Assembly: GCA_948474755.1 (NCBI GenBank)
Contig: CAOLHI010002121.1
Location: 62,001 to 126,000, forward strand
From: Ctenosaura bakeri
Lineage: Eukaryota; Chordata; Lepidosauria; Squamata; Iguanidae
Direction of reading: 5' to 3'
DNA length: 64,000 nucleotides
The stretch's first letter is position 1. Each line of letters opens with the position of its first letter. A program made the translations under genes and the position numbers. Below, one piece after another: positions 48,501 through 58,543 of the stretch. Below the pieces are notes generated by a model that had not been told where the DNA came from, did no database searches, and saw nothing but the letters and a program-made list of their open reading frames with translations.

Positions 48501-51500
48501 CTTGGGTTTTTTAAACAGAAGTATAGCTGAATTGTATTTCAATTTTTGTATCAACAGTTATATTAATCGTAGTGCTGCAACTACTATTTCTTACTCAAAT
48601 CTTACTATGGATTGAGTTAAGGAACAACCACAGAGTAAAATACAACTATATAACACCAAGTTTAACACCAGTTAAAAGGACTTATAAAGCCAAAACAACT
48701 ATCAGTTCATGCTTTAGAACTCATAATCTAAAATCATCTGGACAGGCCTGTTGAAAGAAATTCTTCTTTAGTGCCTTTTTATGCTCAGATGGCCTGTCCA
48801 GATGTTGAACCTCTTCTGGCAGGTCATTCCACAGTTTGGAGGTAGATAAAGAAAATGTCCTCTGGGTGACAGTTGCCAGTTTGGTGCTGGTTGATCGAAG
48901 AAAATGTCTCCCAGAGCATGTGAGTGTATGGGGCAGATAATAAGAGGGAAGGCAATCCTATAGGTAACCTAAATCCAAACCATGTAGGGCTTTAAAGGTA
49001 ACAACCAACACTTTGTTCCTTCCCAGAAAACTAAATGTCAGCCAGTGGAATGATTTTAATCTATTCTGCTACTCCTCCCCTCCACCCGCTTTCTCCCAAT
49101 ACCTGTGGGATTTTGTAGACACCCAACATGGCTGAAATCTGGCTGGAGACATCAAGTTCATTCCCCTCCAAGACAACCAACACTTTATTATGTCTTCCAC
49201 AGTAGTAGTTGGGAACATTTGCCTGCCCAGAAGAGATGAGGCCTGCCAAAGCATCCAAAGTAAGGCTTGCATGAAAATAGTTACCCTGGAGGTCGTAGCC
49301 CACGGTGATGTTGGGTAACAGCCTGGGGTTCTGGTTGATCTCACGAATGGCAAGCAAGAAGGACAGGATAACCCAGTATCTTGTTTTGCCTTTTCTGGAG
49401 GAGAAAGGGGAATATGAATCATCTTCCATTCAGTTCCACTGTATTACCCTGAACGCACCTGAACTTCAGGTTTTCAGATGATAGGAAAGACCAAGCTTGG
49501 GTAATGGACAACTTGAATGGACAGCTTGAATGGACAACTACTAGCACCATTTCCGCACTCGAGTGTTATAGCGCTATCATCCCACTTTCAACATCCTATG
49601 GAATCCTGGAGTTTGCAGTTTTGGGAGAGGCCTCTCTCTCCTGAAACTGCAAACCCCAGGATTCCATAGGATGTTGAAAGGGGGATGATAGTGCTATAAC
49701 ATTCGAGTGTGGGGATGCCATGTAGAGGAAGGAGAGGGCTTGTTTTCTGCTGCTCCAGAGACCAGGACAAGGAGCAATGGATTCAAGCTGCAGGAAAGGA
49801 GATTCCACCTGAACCTCAGGAAGAACTTCCTGACAGTCAGGGCTGTCCCGAAGTGGAATATGCTGCCTCGGAGTGTAGTGGAGTCTCCTTCTTTGGAGGT
49901 TTTTAAGCAGAGGCTGGATGGTCATCTGTCGGGAGTGCTTTGATGGGTGTTCCTGCATGGCAGGGGGTTGGACTGGATGGCCCTTGGGGTCTCTTCCAAT
50001 TCTACATTTCTATGATTCTATGATTCTATAATACAAGCAATCCTCAGGTAGTACTGGAATAAGAATGCTGCCTGAAAGCCTGGAATCACAGAATCCTGGA
50101 GTTGGAGGGGACTGCGACAGCCACCTAATCCAACCCCCATGTTTTATAAAACATATTTTTATAGTATTTTTAAAAACTGTTTAAAAGAACAAAAAAACCC
50201 CAAAGAATAAAACAGAAAGGAAAGGGTTTAGAAGGAAAATGCATAGGATATGAGCATGGGCTGAGCATATACATTGAGATGAACTGACCATATATCCAAA
50301 ACATTTTTTAGAATTTGGACATCGATAATATAGATACTCATAGAATCACAAAGCTGGAAAAGACTTCAAGAGCCATTGACTCCAACCCCTGCTATGCAGG
50401 AATACAACAACGAGACATTCGAGACAGATGTCCATCCAGACTCTGATTAAAAACCTCCAAAGAAGGAGACTCCACCACATTCTGAGGCTACATATACCAC
50501 CGTCAAACTGCTCTTACTGTCTGGCAGTTATTCCTAATATTTAGATGGAATCCCTTTTCTTGAAAGTTGAAGCCTTTCTTCTGGCTCCATTTTCTGCATG
50601 CCATCCCTTCAGATATTTAAAGACAGCTATCATGTCACCACTTAACTTTCTCTTCTCCAACATACTCAGCTCCCTAAACCAATTCTCATAGGGCATGGTT
50701 AAGATCCCTAAAACGTTATCAGCTACAATTGTAGTTAGGTTGGTTTACAAACCTTCTACTTTCTCATTACTCAGCAATGACTAGGACAGTTACTTTTAAC
50801 AGTTTTAGCTATTTAGCTGGAGAAGAGTTCTAGGGATATCCTGAACTGATGAAAAAAACAAACGAATGGGTCCTAGAGCAAATCAAGCCTGATCTGTCCC
50901 TAGAAGCCAGGATGATTAAACTGAGCCTGTCCTACTTAGACTGCATCATGAGAAGACATGACTCACTAGTCAAAACAACAATGCTGGGTAGGGCAGAAGG
51001 CAGTAGAGGGAGGGAGACCCCATTACAGATGGATAGACTCAATCAGGGAAGACATGTTCCTGAATCAGCAAGAAGTGGGCAGTGCAGTTGAGAACAGGGT
51101 GACTTGGGAGAACTCCCATCCATGAGGTCACCAAGAATCGAACTCAACTTGATGGCCATTAACAGCGACAAGGCAGAAGGCAGTAGGAAAAGAGGCGGAT
51201 CACATTATCAGTGGACAGACTTGATCAAGGAAGCCACGGCTGCCCTGACCTGAGCAGGGCTGAATCTGATAACAGAGTGACCTGGGGGTTTCTCATGCAG
51301 GGGTCAAAAGGGACTTGACATAAATTAATAAAGCCATGAACCAGGAAATTTGCATATTGTACCTAACATTAACTGCAAAGGGGGTAAACCCTTCATGTGA
51401 GATTTGTTGGAGTAGGGAGTCACCCTTTTGGCACCTTCCCCAGCCATCCCTGGACAAAACCCCTGAGCCCAGGAGCCCTCCAACTCAGGAAAATACTTCC

Positions 51501-52607
51501 CATTAGTCAAATTGTGAGTGCGTATATGTGCGCATTTGGATTTAAAGTACAGCTGTTTGAGTTTTTTTACCTTTTGCAATATAACATTATTGCTAATTTC
51601 TATTCTGTTTATCTATTAGGAGGGGGGTAGGGGTGGTGTAGTAGTTCAGGGAATGGACTGTGACTCTGGAGACCAGGGTTTGATTCCCCATTTGGCTATG
51701 GAAACCCACTGGCTGACCTTGGGCAAGTCACACTTAGTCTCAGAGTGAGGCAAAGGCAGATTCCCCAATCTTGCTGAGAAAGATTGTCATGAGTTCAGAA
51801 GAGGAAGATCGTCATGAGTTCAGAAATGATTTGAAAGCACAGAACAACAGCAGGAGGGAAGACTTTGGCATATGTAGACCCAAGATTCCATCGCAGTCAT
51901 TATAAATATGCAAAATTGGAACTGTTTTCAAGACTCTTTCATTTAATTGGGTTTTAGTCCAGCTCCATAGGACACCAAGATCCACCAGCAAGAGACAGGC
52001 AAGAACACACAACACTAATAGTAGAGGGAAAGGAGCACCTGAGGACCTGTGTGATCTGATCGAGTAGAAAGTCATTCCACTTATTCTTCTCTTAAAATCC
52101 ATTTCTGATTTCCTCCTAACCATTCTTTTCAACCACATAAGGTAGACACAAAGAGCTTTTTCCCCCTAAGGAGCTGCCCAAAGTCCTGAACCTATCATGG
52201 ACATAGAATTCAGCACCCTGGAGAGCTCCAATAACATTCAGGGTGAAGAAATCAAGAGGGGACAAGATTCACCATCTCACCTAAATGGAAGCCACCAGCT
52301 GCCAGCGATACAAAGATTGCTTAGAAACTGAGACATCAGAAGGAGGGGAAAGATGGCATTGCCGAAGCAATCCCCTCTTTGTTACTTACGAACTGAGCCT
52401 GGTAACAGGTGTAGAGAATGTGTGTGGTTGGAATCGGACAGGCACTGTAGACATGACCCCTCCAAGAAGAAGATCTCCTGGCTTGTAAAAAGTCAAGGGT
52501 TGATTCTGGTCCTGTACAAAACTCAATGGGCATCGTGTCCTTACTTTCTGGATGTATGTAGGGGGCAGAAGTAGGAGGAGCAGGAGCAACACCAACAGTT
52601 GTTTCAT
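38569..52607 (-). CDS. Vomeronasal type-2 receptor (V2R), complete six-exon gene
   Basis: A class C GPCR of vomeronasal sensory neurons that detects peptide or other chemical cues and signals through Go/TRPC2 in this family. Six exons with GT/AG borders and agreeing phases give 870 codons: exon 1 52,390-52,607; exon 2 49,103-49,394; exon 3 46,267-47,076; exon 4 43,386-43,613; exon 5 41,161-41,287; exon 6 38,569-39,506. Residues 1-20 are a signal peptide, about 25-515 the Venus-flytrap ligand domain, 517-565 the cysteine-rich linker, and about 580-850 the 7TM domain. Exon sizes are those of typical V2Rs (228 and about 125 bp for exons 4 and 5). I see no stop or frameshift. The start is the ATG before MKQLL; no earlier in-frame ATG occurs in the open stretch, and an A lies at -3. 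A same-orientation V2R pseudogene lies to the left, so this is part of a tandem V2R array. Confidence 0.93.
39683..39722. repeat. (TCCC)n microsatellite
   Basis: About ten TCCC units in intron 5, next to L2-like sequence (tgctgcctttcccctgaag). Confidence 0.95.
41161..41287 (-). CDS. V2R exon 5: cysteine-rich (NCD3G) exon
   Basis: It lies between acceptor cctctttgctag and donor gtaggaatcc, 127 bp, phase 0 to 1. It reads [19 protein letters not shown] and [14 protein letters not shown], giving six of the Cys residues that link the ligand domain to the 7TM domain. It is too short and stop-bounded to stand out as an open frame alone. Confidence 0.93.
41311..42145 (-). mobile_element. LTR-like element (family D)
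   Basis: The left end TGTTACCTC and the block near ggggaataattagc match the LTR at 53.5 kb. A minus-strand poly(A) signal (taataaaac) is present. The right end is not clear; it abuts the family A LTR. It sits only 23 bp outside the V2R exon-5 acceptor. Confidence 0.6.
42190..42920 (-). mobile_element. LTR-like element (family A), minus strand
   Basis: It is the reverse counterpart of 4.82-5.43 kb: tgacaaaattctgggg at the right end, aaggcttaattcccagtc and gataaactgtaatattt within. The poly(A) signal is on the minus strand (ttaataaatatt). Confidence 0.65.
43386..43613 (-). CDS. V2R exon 4
   Basis: 228 bp (76 codons, phase 0 to 0) between acceptor cttctgtcattccag and donor gtgagcc. It encodes [20 protein letters not shown], then [16 protein letters not shown] and a [13 protein letters not shown] segment, the membrane-proximal lobe of the Venus-flytrap domain. 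Confidence 0.94.
43690..43775 (-). repeat. SINE head fragment
   Basis: Reversed tRNA-like head: aagctctggtctccagagc and caaaccactatgccacag. Confidence 0.5.
43918..44010. mobile_element. Half of a palindromic MITE (family M)
   Basis: Only one arm is present (ggccatttctgcactag, atgattccaatttcaaaatc, gggaggggccggc). The other arm is missing where a family D LTR begins. Confidence 0.75.
44011..44933 (-). mobile_element. LTR-like element (family D)
   Basis: The right end is GGTAACA, as in the 53.5-kb copy. It shares gcggcagcaaggc, tttttatagggtgg (TATA region) and gatatcaagagatatc. Minus-strand poly(A) signal near gttattaataaagt-type sequence (44.16 kb). The left end is diverged (tggtaaaaac) and no target duplication was found. 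Confidence 0.65.
45545..45790 (+). repeat. 5S rRNA-derived SINE (SINE3 type)
   Basis: The head resembles 5S rRNA with its internal promoter: ccttggaagctaacagg, ctagtgcttggatggg and gagacc, then ggtgctgtaggct, the 5S 3' end. A SINE body and an (AC)n-like tail follow (gccatacgtcagcagg). It is not a functional 5S gene because it is diverged and lacks a terminator at the right place. Confidence 0.8.
46267..47076 (-). CDS. V2R exon 3: main part of the ligand-binding domain
   Basis: 810 bp (270 codons, phase 0 to 0) between acceptor ctttctttcctag and donor gtacttc. It reads [20 protein letters not shown] then [20 protein letters not shown] and [16 protein letters not shown], the classic V2R start of this exon, and ends [12 protein letters not shown] and SLQAWQ. 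No stop occurs. Confidence 0.95.
47230..47362 (+). mobile_element. L2-type LINE 3' tail
   Basis: Contains gtaagccaccttgggtctc and a (AATAA)-type tail. Confidence 0.55.
48650..49060 (-). repeat. Degenerate LINE-like repeat
   Basis: Minus-strand sequence with the squamate repeat look (gtagggctttaaaggtaac, ctggcaggtcattccacag). The family is not certain; an L2/Vingi-type LINE end is possible. Confidence 0.4.
49103..49394 (-). CDS. V2R exon 2
   Basis: 292 bp (phase 2 to 0) between acceptor tttctcctccag and donor gtattggg. It encodes [35 protein letters not shown] and an end with LGVYKIPQ, matching the V2R FA(V/I)-EIN-NP-LLPN and YK-PQ signatures. Confidence 0.95.
49545..49715. mobile_element. 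Palindromic MITE (family M)
   Basis: Arms catttccgcactcgagtg / cattcgagtgtgggg with a short loop (gagaggcctctctctcc). It directly abuts a CR1 fragment. Confidence 0.85.
49716..50030 (+). mobile_element. CR1 LINE 3' end
   Basis: End of ORF2 ([20 protein letters not shown]) plus 3' UTR and three octamers (tctatgattctatgattc). Confidence 0.92.
50338..50705 (-). mobile_element. CR1 LINE 3' fragment (old)
   Basis: Reversed CR1 with agaatcacaaagctgg, cctccaaagaaggagactc and ccatcccttcagatattt blocks. Confidence 0.8.
50820..51165 (+). mobile_element. BovB (RTE) LINE 3' end fragment
   Basis: C-terminal ORF2 sequence with aacaatgctgggtaggg, gatggatagactcaatc and aggtcaccaagaatcg, followed by the short RTE-type 3' end. 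Confidence 0.7.
51170..51325 (+). mobile_element. BovB (RTE) LINE 3' end fragment, second tandem copy
   Basis: It repeats the gcagaaggcagtagg-type block and gacttgatcaaggaagcc directly after the previous copy, then gacttgacataaattaat. Confidence 0.65.
51630..51860 (+). repeat. tRNA-derived SINE with a small internal duplication
   Basis: Head ggtgtagtagttcaggg with gggtttgattccccat, body ctgaccttgggcaagtc, and a tail gaaagcacagaacaaca. The unit gtcatgagttcag is present twice near 51.79-51.82 kb. Confidence 0.8.
52390..52607 (-). CDS. V2R exon 1 (signal peptide exon)
   Basis: ATG at 52,607 opens [18 protein letters not shown], a strong signal peptide, followed by [18 protein letters not shown] and an end [11 protein letters not shown] at donor gtaagtaac. 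The exon ends in phase 2, which joins cleanly to exon 2. The open stretch extends nine codons further upstream but only from a TTG, so the ATG is preferred. Confidence 0.93.
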
Positions 52608-52819
52608 TCTTAGTTTGCCTGCTTCAATCACCAATCACCTCTCTTTGTGCTTCTTCTCAGTTTCAGGTCTGGTATTGCATTTGAAGCCAAAACCCTCTTG
52701 TGACTAAGGCAGACACTATAGACTAATGCAAGCTTGCTTGTGTTTGAGATCAGAGTGTAAGCCAGCAGACTCTCTTCACAAACTTAAAATCTCAGCCCAA
52801 CCTCTCACTCTCTTTTTTT

Positions 52820-52887
52820 AGTGCTGTGCTTCTCTGGCTCTCTGCTAAAGGCAGAAGAATCAGAAGAATAATCAAGAGTTCTCTCAT
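52820..52887 (-). other. Upstream ORF with signal-like start (copy 1)
   Basis: ATG at 52,887 opens MRELLIILLILLPLAESQ, 280 bp upstream of the V2R start. The hydrophobic start is kept in the pseudogene copy, while the downstream part diverges. Confidence 0.4.
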
Positions 52888-53491
52888 CCTAGAAACAACT
52901 GCCTGGTACAACTGCCTCCCTTTGTGGTGGCTGATATCCAGCAGATTATAAACAGCAAGACCCTCATAGAACTCTGGCTGCAGGCAGTTTGCAAATATGG
53001 ATGGAGTCATATGAAGGGAGTGAGCCTAATATGAAGGGAGTGAGAGCAAATCTCATTCGGGCAAAGTCCCTCTGCTCCACCTGTCACATGCCTCCACAGA
53101 GCATCCCTGGAGCTTTGATGAGAGTCGGAGGAATAAATCACCATGATTTTTTTAATTATATAGGGAGGCCTTACATTTGCAATTTCTTGAACTCCGCACA
53201 TGGCTTGGGGCATAGGTTGTGGGAGAAAAAATACATTTCCAAGAATCTGTGAATGCAGCTCTTTCTGCTGACAAGGCTCAGAAGGAGGGGGAGAAATGGC
53301 ATGGAGAAAACTGATTAAATTACAGGGGGTGTTAAGAAATGAGTGGAAGAAGCACTTCTGTACTGTAGTTAGAAAATTAACTTCTCCATACTTCAGTCGT
53401 CTGCTAAGAAACTTTGCTTCTTCTCCCTGGGGGCATTGAGACATGCCCCTTGGTGACTGCCCCCTCTTCATTTGATAATGTACGACAGGGG

Positions 53492-54414
53492 AAGGTGTTA
53501 CCCTGATTTTTGGGGTCCGTGGGGGACACCTCAATGTGCTCCAAATAATGGGGAATGGGAATTAGCAAGAGCACAAGCTATAGCAATGCAAGAGGCAGGG
53601 CAACCTAGCAAGATCTTGGACCCAATGTTTACGGGGTCAGGCCGAGTCAATAATCAAGCAGAAGTAAATAACAATTGTTTTCTTTATTATGAAATACAGT
53701 CAATACGTATGTATGCAATCATTCATACAGACCTAGTGAAAGAAAGGTAAGAGTTTGATAGGGGATTTTAAGAGGGATTTTTCAGGGGAAATACTACACC
53801 TGATCCTGTAGCCTGGGTAAGACAGAAGAAAAGTCAGTTGGAGCAGAGATTCTCAGCATGTGGAAGCTGAGGGGACAACAGCTATACAAATACTGTTTGG
53901 TGAATGGAGTGGCAGCAAGGTGGGATGGAAGCCAGAAGCAATCCGAAGAAGCGCTCAAAATCAGGGGGTCTTATAGGGGAAAATGTGCAGGTAGGCTAGT
54001 CCATTCCTGGGGAAAACAATGGGTTTCGGGCTGGAGACAAAGCCTCCAAAAGGTCAGTATTTAGCATGATTGAATTATGATGGAATTGTCAATAGCACAG
54101 ACAGTATGGAAAAAAGAAGTGCTTGACAGTTGGATATTTGGCTCATCAAGCTGCCTGTTGGGGCAGGGAATCTTTTGTACACTGCGTGCATACATAATGT
54201 GGATTTAAAGTGTACTTGCCTGGAGGTCTCCTGAAGCTGCAGTCCAGCAATTACTGGCCTGCCTGGATTTATGTTGTATTGCCATGCCCGTGTGCGTGCT
54301 TGTCCAGGGGCCTCGCAAGCACGTGGAGAGGAACAGTTTAGGATGACCAATTTCTTGATATCAAATGATATCAAATAGACCACAGGCCTGGACTAGAAAC
54401 TACAGTAACAAAGG
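53492..54414 (-). mobile_element. Solo LTR (family D) with 4-bp target duplication and known empty site
   Basis: The LTR (53,496-54,410, 915 bp) begins TGTTACCCTG and ends CAGTAACA. It is flanked by aagg on each side. The duplicate block at 33,160 has gggga-aggcaaag uninterrupted, which is the pre-insertion site. On the minus strand it has a cccctataagacccc TATA region and a cataataaag poly(A) signal. A 4-bp target is more retrovirus-like than gypsy-like, but no coding part is left to decide. Confidence 0.92.
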
Positions 54415-55021
54415 CAAAGCTGAACCCCGGACTCCATAGTTGTGGTCCCTGACGCCCTGCGCTGGTCCTCCAAAGCTCCCCTATCCCTGCAAATTCATGT
54501 TGAGTAAAATTCAGCACAATTTTCAGGCAATTTTTGCCAGAATACCACACAGAAAGCCCACCCATCTCCAACAAACCCCCTGAACCCCCCCAACACCCAT
54601 TTTTCTTCAGAGTCCTTCTCAAAATGGTGGCCAGATGCAACATGGCAGCACTTCTGTTTGCCATATAAGGAGATGGTCTGAACTAAAAATGAAAGCATTT
54701 GGGCATACTGGGAGTGTGCACCCTATGTGGGGCTGGAGGGCAACTGGCCACTGCCTCTCACATAGTTGACCACTCCTGATGTACGAGATGCCATTCTTGC
54801 AGTCCACAAACCTGATTTTCCCTTCCATTGCTGTGCCTGTGACGTTTCAGTACTTTATATTTGGGGGGGGGGTCACACCCATGAGATTTTGATGGAAATA
54901 AAAAGAAAAGAGGTATGAAGAAAAGGTTGTGCATGTTCTGCCTGGTCAAGAAACACAGTGATCCCAAGCAGACTGTTCCAGAATATAAAAACACACAAGG
55001 GGAAAGACAAGGGCAGGAATC

Positions 55022-56306
55022 CTGTACTGCAGTGGTTCTTAACCTTTTATTTATCAGAGACCCCTGCTAAATATAATTTGTTGCCAGGGGCCCCCAGGAC
55101 TTACCTCAAGATTTAAATATTTAAATTTAAATATTCAAATATTTATTTATTAAAAGTTGCTGGAGACTAGGATTCAAATTCCTGCTCAGACATTGGGTGA
55201 CCTCGGGTAAGTCACATTCTTCCAGTCTCAGAGGAAAGCAAAGGCAAACCCGCTCTGAACAAATCCTGCCCCCCTACAAAATATGAGAAGTTCACTTTAG
55301 AGTTGCCTTAAGACAAAAGTGACTTGAAGGCACATAACAACAAACTGCCACTGACAGGGGGAGGTTCTTCCTAGCCATCATGTCTCTCCCCTTTGAAAAC
55401 TGACTTATGGCAGGAAAGGTTGGACATGACCTTTGGTCCAATAAAATACATATGATGTACATTGTGGATTGCACCTGGGGATGACAGTGCATGAAGTAAT
55501 CCCATGTGACTCTAGCTGAGTCATTGTGATATGTAACCAGGACAGAGGGTTGCATCAGACATGGGAAATGCAAAGTTGGCTAGATGTTGCATCAGCAAGG
55601 GTTGTATATAAGGAGCTGAGTTCTAGCCAACTGTGCTCTCAATTGCTTGATCATGTTTGGCCGGAGGCTATGCCAGAAAGCATATCTACACTTGCTGTGT
55701 CAGAGAAATGCTGAGTTTCTGTTTGAAGAATCCTGTAAATATGTACTTATTGTAACAGAAGATTAAATGCCTCCAAGTTAGAAGATAATATTGTGTGAGT
55801 GAGTTTTTGTGGCTTCAGAGCATTGCTGCTAGTTTAAACTCTGCTGTGCAGGCTTCTGATTAGCTGTGTCTACACACTCTGCTATATGTTGGTTTTTGAT
55901 ACACTTGACTCGGATACAGCTTTTTGGCCAGAGCTCAGTGTCAGGAGGGAAGTGCTATCGCGGTTTTGTGTATCATTCACCAGCCCTTCACAGACCTACT
56001 ATGGGACTTTTCTTGGCAAGATTTGTTGCCTTTGCCTTTCTCTGAGGCTAAGAGAATGTGACTTCCTTGAGGTCACCCTGTGGGTTTCCACAGCTGAGTG
56101 GGGATTCGGAACCTGGTGCTGTTTCCCTTTCATCAGAGACATGTAGGTGGTGTGTGTGGGTGCTGAAACTGCTCCCTTGTTGAAACTGCGCCCTCAGCAT
56201 CCACACAAATCCCTCTTGCTGCTGGTGGTCTCCACAGACCCCTTGTGAGGGCTTCACAGACCTCTCAGGGTCCCCAGACCCCAGGTTAAGAACCAGTGCT
56301 GTGGGG
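55022..56306. mobile_element. Non-autonomous hAT element, second copy, with internal insertion
   Basis: The element (55,030-56,298) has ends CAGTGGTTCTTAACC and GGTTAAGAACCAGTG. Flanks ctgtactg and ctgtgggg agree at five of eight bases, so the target copy is eroded. The interior matches 28.3-29.1 kb, including a plus-strand SINE (about 55.17-55.36 kb) and a minus-strand one (about 56.0-56.12 kb). About 580 bp near 55.41-55.98 kb is extra and may be a solo LTR (it has tgtatataagg and agattaaatg signals). Confidence 0.8.
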
Positions 56307-56394
56307 AGGTCTTATGGATATAATTACACAAATATCTTCTGTAGTCATTCTGGAATGAGTTATCCAATAACTCCTTCACACAATGATGCACTCC

Positions 56395-56580
56395 CTGCAG
56401 ACCTCACCTCTGTGGACAGAGCCCCCCTCCACTGCATAGCCATTTAGTAGATGAGGTAGAAAGCAGCCACGGTGTGTCCAGCTATATTCCTAGGGCACAC
56501 AGGTAGCTCCAGGACTTCCCAGAAACCTTCAGAGTCAAGGAGGACAATCTTGTCTTTATGCACCCAGCTATAAGAACATA
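56395..56580 (-). pseudogene. Coding-like fragment of unknown origin
   Basis: One minus-strand frame reads SWVHKDKIVLLDSEGF, then WEVLELPVCPRNIAGHTVAA, followed by a stop and more open frame. The composition looks protein-like, but I cannot name a family and no splice borders are evident. It could be an old pseudogene or a chance frame. Confidence 0.22.
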
Positions 56581-56599
56581 ATTGGATATTGCTTGGCCA

Positions 56600-57210
56600 C
56601 TACCACCACCACCACCCTGCCCTCCCTGGCCACGAAATGACTGTTGGGTGGACCCTGGAAACAGAGAAGTGGGTTCTATGGACAGGGAGAGATGGAAGGA
56701 ATTGAGTTATATCAGGCAAAGCTACATCTTGCAAAATCCATGGAAGATCTCAGTCAGGGAATGTTGACCTAGGAGCTGATTGCCACCAGCATTCCAACTA
56801 AGAGATGGGTTGACATACTCAAGGATAGAGGTTGTTCCACTCTGGATCTACCGTTCCTTCCAGAGAGGCCAAAACCCCCCAGATCCCCTCTTTCTACTCA
56901 TAGGGGCTAATGTCCATCTTTCAAGTCCAATTACTCCACTTCCTGGTGAGCTATAGACTCACTGAGAGGTAGAGGCTAAGCAGGGATGGGGGACTGTTTA
57001 GGAAGGTCCACCCTAGGAGGCTAATAGATCCAGATGGTTTCCTGATGACTCCTGTAATTTTCCTGCTACCTCATCAAGCAATTTTATTGAAGTCCTGATT
57101 GATCTTTTGGAATAGATAAGTGACCAGGAGGCTGGCATGTATGGCTCCCAGGTGTCCCTTATTTTAAGGGTTTTTCCTCATTTGAGGTCTGGAAACCTTG
57201 CAATTTTGGA
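56600..57210. other. Unassigned sequence
   Basis: No exon or nameable repeat is recognised; there is a short (CCA)n run near 56.6 kb. Confidence 0.35.
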
Positions 57211-57214
57211 GAGT

Positions 57215-57855
57215 GTATTGTTGTTGTTGTGTGCCTTCAAGCTGTTCCTGATTTATGACAACCATAACACAGGGTTTTCTTGGAACGATTTCATAGAAGC
57301 ATAGAGTTGAAAGGGACCACAAGGGCTATTGAGTCCAACCCCATTTTGTCAAGCAGGAATACAACAACAAAAGTTTCTTGACAGATGGTCATCCAGCCTC
57401 TGTTTAAAAACCTCCAAAGAAGGAGACTCCACCACAATCTGAGGCAGCCTATTCCACTATCAAACTGCTTTTACCATCAGGCAGTTCTTCTTAATGTTTA
57501 GATGGAACCTCTTTCCTGAAGTTTGAAGCCATTGCTCCATGTTCTAGTCTCAGGAGCAGCAGAAAACAGACTTGCTCCATCCTCTGTATGAAATCCCTTC
57601 AAATATTTAAACATAGTTATCATGTCACCTTTTAACCTTCTCTTAACCAGGCTAAACAGATTCAGCACCCTAAGCCACTCCTCACAGGGCTTCTACCATT
57701 GTGGTTGCCCTTCTCCAGACATGTTCCAGTTTCTTCAGAGCCTTTGTCTTCCTCTAAGGCTAAGAGACTGTGACTTACCCAAGGACAACTAGTGGTCAAT
57801 GTCTGAGCTAGGATTCAAACCCTCTTCTTCAAACCACAACACCATACTGGACTTG
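57215..57855 (-). repeat. tRNA-derived SINE interrupted by CR1
   Basis: The SINE tail (gttgttgttgtgtgccttc to ggaacgatttca) lies left and the head (gagcctttgtcttcctc to caaaccacaacaccat) lies right of a CR1 fragment. The CR1 therefore inserted into an existing SINE. Confidence 0.8.
57292..57738 (-). mobile_element. CR1 LINE 3' fragment inside a SINE
   Basis: Reversed CR1: agaagcatagagttg tail side, cctccaaagaaggagactcc, gccattgctccatgttc and catgttccagtttctt. Confidence 0.85.
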
Positions 57856-57869
57856 GGGGGCGTGGATCC

Positions 57870-58022
57870 AGTCTCCAGTAGTCTAAGTTTGGGCCTGGTG
57901 TCAGAGCATGCCATGGCCTCTCAGCTTCAGGAGCTCTTGGATAAGATGGATTATCTAGATCCATTTCAATCTTGCTTTGGGCATGGCTATGAGACAGAGA
58001 CAGCTTTGGCCATCTTGGTGCC
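57870..58022 (+). mobile_element. LINE RT fragment, L2/CR1-group like
   Basis: The plus frame reads LLDKMDYLDPFQSCFGHGY then ETETALAILV, the RT block 'LDPFQSGFRPG-GTETAL' of L2-like LINEs. It is cut off by the LTR at 58,023. Confidence 0.6.
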
Positions 58023-58543
58023 TGTCATGTCTACAGCAGAGGAGGCAGTAATTCATAAGTAGCATAGCTCCTACTCACGAGGTGAAAGTCAAAAAATGTC
58101 CAAACAGAAAGGCAGCCTAGAGCAAACAAATCCAAAGGGGCAAATCCAAACTATAGTCCAAACAGGCAGAGTTCCAAGACAATCTGACCCAAGAGCACAG
58201 CACAGTGTTTCAGGGCCAAAGAGACCAGTTTCCTAAGAGGAAAGGCCAGCTGCAGCCCTCTTTTATCTATGGCTGTTGTCACCACAGGTGTTCCCTCTTT
58301 ATGACTCGCTTACTACTTAAACAAGCCAAGCAACACAAGCCCTCCCTTTCACGGCATCTCTGCTGCAGGGTAGGTGTGTCAGCTATGTCCTCCTCCATTT
58401 GTTTCCCTGGCTCATGCCCTTATTGTTGTGTATTATCTCCCTCTGGACCGGCTTCTGGGGACACTTCAGCCTCTGGGGAAGCCTCTGCCTCAGAGTCAGA
58501 ATCCTCCTCCTCGCTGCCACAGTCTTGAAGGCAGGGCGTGACA
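58023..58543 (-). repeat. 3' LTR of the chromovirus (521 bp)
   Basis: TGTCATGTC at the left and GCGTGACA at the right; near-identical in layout to the solo LTR at 37.8 kb. The left flank is gtgcc; the matching duplication cannot be tested because the other LTR is truncated. Confidence 0.93.

Larger units (their letters stand above)
51948..54800. repeat. Duplicated V2R 5' block, copy 1 (with 31,457-33,565)
   Basis: It is collinear with the pseudogene's 5' block; most of the length difference comes from a 915-bp LTR. See the copy-2 entry for anchors. Confidence 0.88.

Noticed and set aside
52607..52634. V2R start nine codons upstream
   Set aside because: The upstream codon is TTG, not ATG; the ATG at 52,607 directly precedes the signal peptide.
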